Shown: positions 1-7,136 of the stretch, piece by piece
Numbering within the stretch: the first letter of the stretch is position 1
Layout: each line of letters starts with the position of its first letter
Origin: JANNAT01 sp031422555
GTDB lineage: Bacteria; Pseudomonadota; Alphaproteobacteria; Rhodobacterales; Rhodobacteraceae
NCBI GenBank assembly: GCA_031422555.1
Contig: JANPLZ010000024.1
Coordinates: 1 to 8,009 of the forward strand
Length of the DNA stretch: 8,009 nucleotides
Reading direction: 5' to 3'
The notes under the pieces: model-generated
The model's database searches: none
The model's input: only the letters and a program-made list of their open reading frames with translations
Told to the model about the DNA's origin: nothing
Position numbers and translations under genes: made by a program

Positions 1-1199
1 GCGCGTTCAAACCCCGCCACCCGCTCTGCCAGCCGCAGCACCTGCGGCCCCGGTGTGCCCGGCATCCAATCCAGCCCCAACACAAAGCGGTCGGCGGTGT
101 TGCGCAACTCGCGCACATTGCCGGGCCAGTCGCGCGCCGCGAGATCCGCCAGCATTTCGGGTGAGGGCGTGCGGTCGGGCGCGGAATGGCGCGCCGCCGC
201 TTCGCGCACCAATTGCAAAAACAACAGCGCAATGTCCTCGCGCCGCGCCGACAAGGGCGGCACCCGCAGCATGGCCACATTCAGCCGCCAATACAGGTCT
301 TCGCGAAAGGTGCCCTTGGCCACTTCGGCGGCCAGATCGGTTTTTGAGGTCGCAATAAACCGCACATCCAGCGGGATCGTATCGTTCGATCCCAGCCGCG
401 TGATCACCCGGTCTTGCAACACCCGCAGCAGTTTGGCCTGCACCTCCAGCGGCATCTGGCCCACCTCGTCCAGCAAGACCGTGCCGCCGCGCGCATGTTC
501 AAACCGCCCGAACCGCGCCCGCATGGCACCAGCAAAGGCCCCGGCCTCGTGGCCAAACAGCTCACTCTCGATCAAAGCGGCGGGCAATGCTGCACAGTTC
601 ACCGCCACAAACGGTTTGGCGGCGCGCGGTGACAGATCGTGCATCGCTTGCGCCACCACCTCTTTGCCCGCCCCGATGGGGCCGACGATCAGCGCATCCG
701 CCTCGGACGCTCCGATCGCGCGCAGCCGAAATCGCAAGGCGATCATCACCGCGGACCGCCCCGGCAACCGCGCCTCCATGTCATCGCGTTGCCCCGCGGC
801 GGCGCGCAAACGCCGGTTATCCAATACCAGCGCGCGGTGATCCAGCGCGCGGCGCAGCACCGCGATCAGGCTGGCGGCGACAAAGGGCTTTTCGATGAAA
901 TCATAGGCGCCGCGCCGCATCGCCTCGACCGCCAGTTGCACTTCGGCATGGCCGGTGATCAGGATCACGGGCAAATCCGGGTCCAGATCGCGCAGGCGTT
1001 GCAACAAGGTCATCCCGTCCATACCCGGCATGCGGATGTCGCTGACCACTACGCCGTTCAGGCCCGGCCCTGCATGTTCCAACACCTCTTGCGCTGCGCC
1101 AAATCCGGTCACCGCCATGCCTGCCAGTTCCAGCGACTGCAGCGTCGATGCCCGCATCTGCGCATCATCATCGACCAGCAAAACCCGCATCGCTGTCAT
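1..1199 (-). CDS. dctD: DctD-like AAA+ response regulator (C-terminus cut by window edge)
   Basis: Response regulator of the NtrC/DctD class, the cytoplasmic partner of the kinase encoded just upstream. 399 codons are visible. The family is usually about 440-460 residues, so the Fis-type DNA-binding domain lies beyond the left edge. The receiver domain (about 1-120) has the acidic cluster D10-D12, phospho-acceptor D54 (VVSDIRMPG), T82 and K104 (EKPF). The AAA+ domain (about 145-370) has Walker A GPIGAGKE (173-180), Walker B VLLDEV (241-246), a FREDLYWRLNV arginine-finger segment (298-308) and WPGNVREL (358-365). The segment KLLRVLQDRVITRLGSN is typical of DctD. Two departures: Walker A is GPIGAGKE rather than GETGTGKE, and the sigma-54-contacting loop is GAFAGA (220-225), not GAFTGA. 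The ATG at 1199 overlaps the kinase stop as ATGA and has GAGG seven bases upstream; ATG 1190 is a possible alternative start. Known DctD proteins activate C4-dicarboxylate uptake genes. The target here is unknown, as no dicarboxylate transporter is in the window. Confidence 0.88.
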   Translation of the reverse strand, partial: MTAMRVLLVDDDAQMRASTLQSLELAGMAVTGFGAAQEVLEHAGPGLNGVVVSDIRMPGMDGMTLLQRLRDLDPDLPVILITGHAEVQLAVEAMRRGAYDFIEKPFVAASLIAVLRRALDHRALVLDNRRLRAAAGQRDDMEARLPGRSAVMIALRFRLRAIGASEADALIVGPIGAGKEVVAQAMHDLSPRAAKPFVAVNCAALPAALIESELFGHEAGAFAGAMRARFGRFEHARGGTVLLDEVGQMPLEVQAKLLRVLQDRVITRLGSNDTIPLDVRFIATSKTDLAAEVAKGTFREDLYWRLNVAMLRVPPLSARREDIALLFLQLVREAAARHSAPDRTPSPEMLADLAARDWPGNVRELRNTADRFVLGLDWMPGTPGPQVLRLAERVAGFER

Positions 1200-2986
1200 G
1201 GCGTGACCTCGGGTCGGGCGACGCAGGCTTGCAGATCAAGGGTAAAGACAGCGCCACCCGCCGGATCGTTGCCCACCCGCAAATCGCCGCCAAAATCCTT
1301 CAGGATGTTATAGGAAATCGACAACCCCAGCCCCAGGCCCGACCCCACGCTTTTGGTGGTGAAAAACGGATCGAATATGCGGTCCGCGATCGGCCCCGGC
1401 ACGCCCGGCCCATGATCGCGCACCGCCAGCAACACCCGCCCGCCGCTGTGACGCGCGAAGATGTCAATGCGCGGATCGGCGCAATCGACCATCGCATCGG
1501 CGGCGTTTGACAGCAGGTTGACCAGAACCTGTTGCAGCCGCACCGGCCCGCCGCGCACTTTTGGCAAATCATCGGGCAAATCCACCTTAACCTGCACAAG
1601 GCGCGGGGCGATGGCCGCCACTGCATCAGTCACAGCGTCGCGCAACACGATATCTTGCAACGGTGCGTCGGGTTTGCGCGCCACATGGCGCAAATGCCGG
1701 GCAATCGCGGCCACCCGGTCAATCAGCGACAAGATTTGCCCGACGTTTTCCTTGGCGCGCAAAGTATCGCCCCGGTCGATCAACACCGCGGCGGAATCGG
1801 CATAGTTGCGCGCGGCCGCAAGGGGCTGGTTGATCTCATGGCTAAGTGCCGCCGACATCTGCCCCAGCGCCGCCAGTTTGCCCGCCTGCACCAGATCGCC
1901 CTGTGTGCGGCGCAATTCCTGTTCGGTCAGCCGCCGTTCGGCGATTTCGGTTTCAATAAGGGCATTGGCCTGCGCCAGATCCGCGGTGCGTGCCGCGACC
2001 CGGCGTTCCAGCTCGGCCTTGGTCTGATCCTGCAGGGCCAGTCGGTCGCCAAGCCGGGCGCGCCGCTGCCAGATCAGCAGCACAACCGCCGATACCGCCG
2101 CCATCGCCACCAAAGCCGCCAGCCGACCTTGGGCACGCAACGCGGCGGTGTCCAGCAATACATGCACCGTCCAGCCCGCCCGGGGCATCAGCTTTTGCGC
2201 GGTCAGATAGTCGCGCCCGCCGATCACCATCCGGCCATCGCCGCGCGTGCCTTGCATTTGCGTCACCGCAACATCGGCATAGCGCCGCGAGGCCGCCGTG
2301 CGCGCCAGCCGGGCGGGCGTCAGTGGCAGCAGGCCCTGATACAGCACCTCGGGCTTGGTGGATAAAAACACGATGCCTTCGGGATCGGTGACCAGAATGA
2401 CCGTCTCTTGGGCGCGCCATTCCGCTTCGATCACATCCAGCCCGATTTTCACCGCAATAACACCGGCCACGGCGTTTGCCGCATCGCGGATCGGGGCGGC
2501 AAAGTAATAGCCGCGCACGCCCGAGGTGGTGCCAATCGCATAGAACCGCCCCTTTTGACCGGCCAATGCGGCGGTAAAATACGGCCGGTAGGTAAAGTTC
2601 TGGCCGACAAAGCTGTCGTTTTCCGCGTGGTTAGAGGCGGCAATCGTCACCCCGTCCGGGGTCATGATATAGATATCGGACGCATCCAGCGCGGTGTTGC
2701 GCGCCTGCAACCACGTATTGATCGCCTGCGCACGCGCGCTGTCGCCGGGGTTTTGCAGCAGATCTACCACCCGTTCCTGATCGGCCAGCAAATCCGGCAC
2801 CGCTTCAAACCGGCGTAAGTGCCCGTCCAGCGCCTGAATGGTCAGGCCCAAAGACGCCGTCGCGCGGGTGCGTCCTTCGGCGATGAAAAAATCGGTGGCG
2901 ACGCGGGTGACGGCAAGGAACGCGGCCAGCGTCAGGACAAGGCCTGCGGCGATCCAGATCAGGCGGGGTCGTCGCGTGACGGTCAT
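1196..2986 (-). CDS. dctB: DctB-like sensor histidine kinase
   Basis: Inner-membrane sensor kinase of 596 residues, the usual DctB size. TM1 is at about 9-30. A periplasmic double-PAS (dCache) sensor of about 255 residues follows, with YRPYF (133-137) and GTTSGVRGYYFA (152-163), both typical of the DctB ligand domain. TM2 is at about 287-306, then a cytoplasmic helical, probably coiled-coil, segment to about 372. The HisKA dimerisation helix has H383 in LSHEINQPLAAARNYADSA. The HATPase_c domain shows the N box (N494 in LLSNAADAM), G1 D524-x-G-x-G, the F box FDPFFTTK (538-545) and G2 GSGLGLGLS (548-556). All catalytic landmarks are intact. Known DctB proteins sense succinate, fumarate or malate. 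A related organic acid is likely here, but the exact ligand cannot be read from sequence. The ATG at 2986 has AGGG five bases upstream and lies 51 bp after the luxR stop, so one transcript luxR-kinase-regulator is likely. Confidence 0.9.
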   Translation of the reverse strand: MTVTRRPRLIWIAAGLVLTLAAFLAVTRVATDFFIAEGRTRATASLGLTIQALDGHLRRFEAVPDLLADQERVVDLLQNPGDSARAQAINTWLQARNTALDASDIYIMTPDGVTIAASNHAENDSFVGQNFTYRPYFTAALAGQKGRFYAIGTTSGVRGYYFAAPIRDAANAVAGVIAVKIGLDVIEAEWRAQETVILVTDPEGIVFLSTKPEVLYQGLLPLTPARLARTAASRRYADVAVTQMQGTRGDGRMVIGGRDYLTAQKLMPRAGWTVHVLLDTAALRAQGRLAALVAMAAVSAVVLLIWQRRARLGDRLALQDQTKAELERRVAARTADLAQANALIETEIAERRLTEQELRRTQGDLVQAGKLAALGQMSAALSHEINQPLAAARNYADSAAVLIDRGDTLRAKENVGQILSLIDRVAAIARHLRHVARKPDAPLQDIVLRDAVTDAVAAIAPRLVQVKVDLPDDLPKVRGGPVRLQQVLVNLLSNAADAMVDCADPRIDIFARHSGGRVLLAVRDHGPGVPGPIADRIFDPFFTTKSVGSGLGLGLSISYNILKDFGGDLRVGNDPAGGAVFTLDLQACVARPEVTP

Positions 2987-3037
2987 GTCGGCCCTGCGGT
3001 GTTGATCCCGCAGCGGCGGGCGATGTGCCTGACCTGA

Positions 3038-3859
3038 TCATGGGGCAGCGGACCTCGATTGTATAGGGCGGCCCATATCGCCCAGCGCGCTGATGAAACT
3101 TGCGAACAATTCGCCTTGGGACGATATGCCCAGCTTGGCATAGATATTGCGGCGGTGGATGCGCACCGTGCCTGCGGTGATGTTCAAAATGATCCCTGTC
3201 GCGTCGGCAGAATGGCCTTTCAAGGTGTATTCAACGACTTCGCGTTCTCTTGGTGTCAGCACCTGCAAGCCGAAACTTGCAAAAGCCCGGCTTAGATCGC
3301 CCGCCGGGCCGGGCAGTTCCGGCGCATTGGCCCCTTCGGCAAACTGGTGCATCAGATCAGCCCAATGCAGCCGGATCGCCGCGTCGATGACCGGATACAG
3401 CGATTGAAACTGCAAGAATTCGCGCCCCGAAAATGGCCGCTCTGCGCGCATCAGCGACAGCACCACGGTCACCTCGCCGGGCAGGGTGACGAAAAAGCCG
3501 ATCTCTTCGGCAAGCCCGGTCTGGATGTAGTAATTGCGAAAGTATTCGCCCTGATAAAACCGGTCCGGCGCAAGATCCTTGATCCGAAACAGCCCCGCCG
3601 CAGGTTTGGCGCAAGCCAGATAGAACGGGTCCAGCAAATAGGGCCCCTCTTGATACTCGCCCACAAATACCCGCCATTTGCTGGCCGGAAAATCATCAAA
3701 CAACGCCAAAGGCCGCGAGGTGCCATGATAGCCGAACGCCACCACGTAACTGACCGGGGCAATCGTGCGCAGCAGGGCGGCAAGTTTGCGTGGCAGCCGG
3801 TCGGTTTTCAGCGCCAGCATCACCTCTGCAACAGCGCCTATGCCTATTTTGCCCGGCAT
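3038..3859 (-). CDS. LuxR-family transcriptional regulator (solo type)
   Basis: Regulator of 273 residues with a C-terminal GerE/LuxR helix-turn-helix (about 200-259: LTPREREVVEYTLKGHS, then GTVRIHRRNIYAKLGISSQ). The N-terminal domain (about 1-180) carries YLLDPFYLA (74-82) and a DLAPDRFYQGEYFRNYY stretch (95-111). I recall these as recurrent in LuxR solos of Rhodobacterales and pseudomonads that have no partner synthase. The spaced W/Y/D set of acyl-homoserine-lactone receptors is not clearly present (DP at 77-78 only), and there is no receiver domain. The ligand is therefore unknown. The frame stays open to a TTG at 3877, but that codon would lie inside the intergenic dyad. ATG 3859 has AGGA at the right distance and is preferred. 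The gene diverges from the transporter operon, a layout usual for a local regulator, and heads the minus-strand cluster with the sensor kinase. Confidence 0.85.
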   Translation of the reverse strand: MPGKIGIGAVAEVMLALKTDRLPRKLAALLRTIAPVSYVVAFGYHGTSRPLALFDDFPASKWRVFVGEYQEGPYLLDPFYLACAKPAAGLFRIKDLAPDRFYQGEYFRNYYIQTGLAEEIGFFVTLPGEVTVVLSLMRAERPFSGREFLQFQSLYPVIDAAIRLHWADLMHQFAEGANAPELPGPAGDLSRAFASFGLQVLTPREREVVEYTLKGHSADATGIILNITAGTVRIHRRNIYAKLGISSQGELFASFISALGDMGRPIQSRSAAP

Positions 3860-3867
3860 CAGCGCAA

Positions 3868-3871
3868 TCCT
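3868..3871 (-). promoter_or_regulatory. Ribosome binding site deciding the luxR start
   Basis: On the minus strand AGGA lies eight bases before ATG 3859. The upstream TTG at 3877 has no comparable purine block at this distance. This supports the 273-residue product over the 279-residue version. Confidence 0.55.
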
Positions 3872-3874
3872 ATG

Positions 3875-3900
3875 CAAATTGTGGTATATACAGCCATTTG
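3875..3900. promoter_or_regulatory. Candidate operator: 26-bp imperfect dyad between divergent genes
   Basis: Arms CAAAT (3875-3879) and ATTTG (3896-3900) flank a perfect 8-bp core GTATATAC (3884-3891). Both are centred on 3887.5, and 10 of 13 base pairs are symmetric in total. A twofold-symmetric site of this size in the only real intergenic gap suits a dimeric regulator, and the adjacent LuxR protein is the obvious candidate. It does not resemble the classical lux box. Binding is inferred; only the symmetry is seen. Confidence 0.5.
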
Positions 3901-3915
3901 GGGCCTTACTACACT
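3887..3915 (+). promoter_or_regulatory. Putative sigma-70 promoter of the ABC transporter operon
   Basis: TATACA (3887-3892, 4/6 to TTGACA) and TACACT (3910-3915, 4/6 to TATAAT) are separated by 17 bp. A start near 3922 would leave a leader of about 24 bases before ATG 3946. The -35 overlaps the right half of the dyad, so a protein bound there could either block or recruit polymerase. The hexamers are weak matches, as is common in alphaproteobacteria. Confidence 0.35.
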
Positions 3916-3945
3916 TTCCAAGATTCTGTGGGATATGTCAAAGCA

Positions 3946-5061
3946 ATGCAAAGCCTTCAGGCGGCCCCAAGTTTGGCTGATGACCGTCACCCCATTGCAG
4001 AGTTTCGCGGGGCCGCAAAACACTACGGCGACGTGATCGCCGCCGATGACATTTCCTTGTCGATCCTGCCCGGCGAATTTCTGTCTTTTCTTGGCCCGTC
4101 AGGCTGTGGCAAGACCACGGCGCTGCGGCTGCTTGCGGGCTTTGAGGTGCCGACAAAAGGCGCGGTTTTGCTGGACGGCGTGCTGGTCAACGATTTGCCC
4201 GCGCACAAACGGCCGGTTAACATGGTGTTTCAGCACTATGCGCTGTTTCCGCATATGAACGTGGCTGACAATATATCCTACGGTCTGCGCCAGCTGCGCC
4301 CCAAACCCGCCGCCACAGCGATTGCCCGCAGTGTCGAGGCTGCGCTGGCCACAGTGCGGCTGCCCGGCTTTGGCAACCGTCGCATCTGGGAAATGTCGGG
4401 GGGCCAACAACAGCGGGTGGCTTTGGCGCGGGCGCTGATCAATCAGCCCAAGATATTGTTGCTGGACGAGCCGATGGCAGCGCTGGACCGCAAGTTGCGC
4501 CGTGAAATGCAGATCGAACTGCAAGGTTTGCAGCGCGCCTTGGGCATCACCTTTGTGCTGGTGACCCATGATCAGGAAGAAGCGCTAAGCATGTCGGATC
4601 GGATTTGCATCATGCGGGCGGGAAAGATCGTGCAGACAGGCACGCCGCGCGATCTGTATGATGCGCCGATCAGTCGCTATGTGGCTGACTTTGTTGGCAA
4701 GTCCAACTTTTTTGCCGGGCGTCTTGTCAGTCTTGACGGCCCCATCGGCACCGTCGATCTGCCGGGCCATCCGGGGCGTGGAAAACTGGGTCCGGGCACG
4801 GCCATCGGGGCGGATGTCAGCCTGTCGGTGCGCCCCGAACAAATTGCTCTGACGCGCACCCCAACGGCGATCATGGTTCAGGTGAAAAACCGCATCTTTC
4901 TGGGCGAACATTCCGAATATCTGGTGACCAACGCCGCACTTGGCGATTTTCTGGTGCTTGTATCGCGTCAGGCCGAAGCGGTTGAAGGCGCGTTTGCGCC
5001 GGGCGATGAGGCCTATGCGCAGTGGACCCCGGAATCGGCACTGATCTTGATGAACGACTGA
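3946..5061 (+). CDS. potA: ABC transporter ATPase, PotA-like (spermidine/putrescine importer type)
   Basis: Cytoplasmic ATPase of 371 residues that powers the importer encoded by the next three genes. Walker A GPSGCGKTT (50-58), Q-loop Q96 in VFQHYALFPHMNV, signature MSGGQQQRVALARAL (150-164), Walker B ILLLDEP (170-176), D-loop AALD (178-181) and switch H208 (LVTHDQEEAL) are all present. The C-terminal part (about 250-371) is a TOBE/OB-type regulatory domain, with SVRPEQIAL (294-302) and IFLGEHSEYLV (317-327) as in PotA. Length and layout match PotA. Signature M for L and D-loop A for S are small, tolerated changes. ATG 3946 is chosen because it gives a normal N-terminus; the best upstream purine block, GGGA at 3930-3933, is 12 bases away, so initiation may be weak. 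The frame is open further upstream, but that part runs across the promoter and into the luxR coding region. First gene of the operon. Confidence 0.9.
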   Translation: MQSLQAAPSLADDRHPIAEFRGAAKHYGDVIAADDISLSILPGEFLSFLGPSGCGKTTALRLLAGFEVPTKGAVLLDGVLVNDLPAHKRPVNMVFQHYALFPHMNVADNISYGLRQLRPKPAATAIARSVEAALATVRLPGFGNRRIWEMSGGQQQRVALARALINQPKILLLDEPMAALDRKLRREMQIELQGLQRALGITFVLVTHDQEEALSMSDRICIMRAGKIVQTGTPRDLYDAPISRYVADFVGKSNFFAGRLVSLDGPIGTVDLPGHPGRGKLGPGTAIGADVSLSVRPEQIALTRTPTAIMVQVKNRIFLGEHSEYLVTNAALGDFLVLVSRQAEAVEGAFAPGDEAYAQWTPESALILMND

Positions 5062-5089
5062 AAAACCACTTGAAAACAGGGAGATTGAA

Positions 5090-6250
5090 ATGACTGACCA
5101 ACCTGACCATATCTCTGCCAAGGCTTTCATGGCCGAACTGCAGCGCTATCGCAACGGCTCGGTGTCGCGCCGCCATTTTCTGGGGGTCACCGGGCTTGGC
5201 ATGGCGACCACGGTGCTGGGGGCGTCGATGCCCGGCCTGATCACCCGGCCCGCCTTTGCCCAAGGCAGCATCGGCGATAGCGTGGTGCTGGCAACCTGGC
5301 CCAATTACCACGACCCGGCGAATTTTGACGCCTTCACCGCCGCGACCGGGGCTGCCGTTCAGGTCAACGTCTTTGGGTCCAACGAAGAAATGCTGGCCAA
5401 ACTGCAGGCTGGCGGCAGCGGTTGGGATGTGTTTGTGCCAACCAATTACACCATCACCACCTATGTTGACGAAGGGCTGATCGACCCGCTCGATCTGTCC
5501 AAAATCCCGAACTATGATGCCGCCAGCTTTGATCAGCGCTTTGCCGGGCCGGGAACGGTTGGCGGCAAGCTTTATGCGGCATCAAAAAACTGGGGCACCA
5601 CCGGCATGGCGGTGAACAACAGCCACACCAACGGCCGCGTTCTGGCCAGTTGGAAAGACTTCTGGGAGATCACCAAAGCCGAATTTAGTGGGCGCACGAC
5701 GGTGCATGACTATCAGTTGACGACCATTGGCAATGCGTTGAAATCCTTTGGCTATTCGTTCAACTCGATTGATCCTGCGGAACTTGCCGACGCCGAAAAA
5801 CTGCTGATCGACGTCAAGCCGCACCTTTTTGCCATCACCTCGGATTACCAGCCGCCGATGCGGTCTGGCGATGCGTGGCTGGCGATGTGCTGGACCGGCG
5901 ACGGCAAACAGTTGAACCGCGATATCCCCGAAATCTCGTATGTTCTGGGCAAAGAGGGGGGCGAGATCTGGAGCGATTTTTACGCCGTCCCGAAAGGCGC
6001 GCCGCATCTTGACGCCGCTTATGCACTGATCAACTTCCTGCTTGATCCGGCGGTGAACTTCAAAGAGGCGATGTTCCATGGCCAGCCGGTCGCGGATGCA
6101 CGGGTGGATGCGATGATGTCCGCCGAAATCATGTCCGATCCGATCATCCACCCGGCGGCAGAGCTGCTGACCGCGCTGGAATTCGGGGCCGCCGCAACCT
6201 TGACAGACCCCAACCGCGCCGAGGTGATGGCGCGGTTCAAATCTGCCTGA
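5090..6250 (+). CDS. Periplasmic solute-binding protein, PotD/PotF-like, Tat-exported
   Basis: Substrate-binding protein of 386 residues, 28 bp after the ATPase stop, with a strong AGGGAG six bases before the ATG. A twin-arginine signal is clear: SRRHFLG (26-32) after a long N-region, a hydrophobic stretch to about 50, and a likely cut after AFA (55-57). The mature part is a class D/II type binding protein of the polyamine family: ATWPNYHDP (68-76), GSNEEMLAKLQAG (96-108), DVFVPTNY (113-120), CWTGD (267-271), EIWSDFYAVPKGAP (292-305) and INFLLDPAVNFKEA (314-327). Aligned from memory with E. coli PotD, W70/Y73, W268, W294 and D296 match pocket residues, but the acidic D168/E171 pair falls on Y208 and T212. 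The substrate may thus be a monoamine or another cationic or polar solute rather than spermidine. Tat export implies folding before export. Confidence 0.88.
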   Translation: MTDQPDHISAKAFMAELQRYRNGSVSRRHFLGVTGLGMATTVLGASMPGLITRPAFAQGSIGDSVVLATWPNYHDPANFDAFTAATGAAVQVNVFGSNEEMLAKLQAGGSGWDVFVPTNYTITTYVDEGLIDPLDLSKIPNYDAASFDQRFAGPGTVGGKLYAASKNWGTTGMAVNNSHTNGRVLASWKDFWEITKAEFSGRTTVHDYQLTTIGNALKSFGYSFNSIDPAELADAEKLLIDVKPHLFAITSDYQPPMRSGDAWLAMCWTGDGKQLNRDIPEISYVLGKEGGEIWSDFYAVPKGAPHLDAAYALINFLLDPAVNFKEAMFHGQPVADARVDAMMSAEIMSDPIIHPAAELLTALEFGAAATLTDPNRAEVMARFKSA

Positions 6251-6275
6251 CCGCCGCTTGATCGTCGCCTGACCG

Positions 6276-7127
6276 ATGACGCCAAAGCTGATCAACAGAC
6301 TGCTTCTTGCGCCCGCCGGGGTGTGGTTCACAGCCATGCTTGTGCTGCCGCTGGTTGTGGTTCTGGTGTTCAGCTTTGGCGAACGCGGGCCGTCGGGCGG
6401 CTATGTGCCGGCCTTGACGTTCGAGCATTATCTTAACCTGCCCGCGCGCTGGAAAGCCTTCCAGAACACACTGACGCTTGCGCCCATCGGCACGGTGATC
6501 GTTTTGCTGATCGCTTATCCGCTGGCTTATTATCTGGCGCTGATCGTTACCCCCAAGTGGCGGACGCTGTTGTTGATTCTGGTGATCGTGCCGTTCTGGA
6601 CGTCGATCCTGATCCGCAGTTATGCGTGGATATTTATCCTTGGCGGGCGGGGTATTCCGGCGGTTCTGGACATGCTGGGTCTGGACGGTATCCGGCTGAT
6701 CAACACCCCCTTCGCGGTGCTGGTGGGGATTGTCTATGGCTATCTGCCCTTGATGGTGTTCCCGATTTTTGTAAGCCTTGAGCGGCTGGACAAACGGTTG
6801 CTGGAGGCGTCTGCCGACCTTGGCGCAGCCCCGTGGCGCAGCTTTTTGCAGATCACCTTGCCGATGTCGCTGCCCGGAGTGGCGACGGGCTGCATGTTGG
6901 TCTTTATCCTGCTGATGGGCGAATTTCTGATCCCGGCCATGCTGGGGGGTGGCAAAGTTTTCTTTGTGGGCAATGCCTTGGTTGATCTGTTCTTGCAATC
7001 GCGCAACTGGCCGTTTGGGGCGGCGGTGGCGGTAGCTTTGGTGGTGGTGATGCTGATCACCGTGACCATCTACATGCGGGTGATCAAACACTGGGGCAAT
7101 GGTCGCGACGATGTGTCGTTGATGTAG
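6276..7127 (+). CDS. potB: ABC transporter permease, PotB-like
   Basis: Inner-membrane permease of 283 residues with six likely membrane helices (about 10-33, 66-90, 97-120, 143-168, 202-222, 247-270). The family EAA loop, which docks on the ATPase, lies at 177-200: EASADLGAAPWRSF followed by ITLP. PFWTSILIRSYAW (106-118) and LPLMVFPIFVSLERLD (157-172) are typical of PotB/PotH proteins. It forms the channel with the permease encoded next. It starts 25 bp after the binding-protein stop. No clear Shine-Dalgarno sequence precedes ATG 6276. The next in-frame ATG (residue 21) would remove half of TM1, so 6276 is kept, and translation may depend on ribosomes arriving from upstream. Confidence 0.9.
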   Translation: MTPKLINRLLLAPAGVWFTAMLVLPLVVVLVFSFGERGPSGGYVPALTFEHYLNLPARWKAFQNTLTLAPIGTVIVLLIAYPLAYYLALIVTPKWRTLLLILVIVPFWTSILIRSYAWIFILGGRGIPAVLDMLGLDGIRLINTPFAVLVGIVYGYLPLMVFPIFVSLERLDKRLLEASADLGAAPWRSFLQITLPMSLPGVATGCMLVFILLMGEFLIPAMLGGGKVFFVGNALVDLFLQSRNWPFGAAVAVALVVVMLITVTIYMRVIKHWGNGRDDVSLM

Positions 7128-7136
7128 GGGGCACAG

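Noticed and set aside
55..840. 261-codon open frame on the plus strand opposite the response regulator
   Set aside because: It is antisense to a well-supported AAA+ gene, has Ser/Arg/Ala-rich composition typical of GC-rich shadow frames, and shows no domain.
3016..3029. GG-N10-GC spacing with GGCAC on the minus strand between luxR and the kinase, resembling a sigma-54 -24/-12 promoter
   Set aside because: The -24 part matches but the -12 element lacks the TT before GC, and this spacing arises often by chance in GC-rich DNA.
3913..3941. Perfect TTGACA on the minus strand (3941-3936) as a luxR -35
   Set aside because: At 17 bp the -10 position reads GAAAGT, only 3/6, so it is not good enough to annotate, although a weak luxR promoter there is possible.
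3347..4036. Plus-strand frame with an ATG at 3935 just before the ATPase start
   Set aside because: It is out of frame with the ATPase, is mostly antisense to luxR and stops at 4036 with no recognisable product.
4393..4488. MSGGQ signature and AALD D-loop in the ATPase as signs of an inactive ATPase
   Set aside because: Both are conservative substitutions and the Walker A, Walker B, Q-loop and switch His are intact, so an active ATPase is expected.
6237..7091. 284-codon minus-strand open frame opposite the first permease
   Set aside because: Its Gln/His/Arg-rich sequence without hydrophobic core is what a permease gives when read backwards; the plus-strand protein has six helices and the EAA loop.
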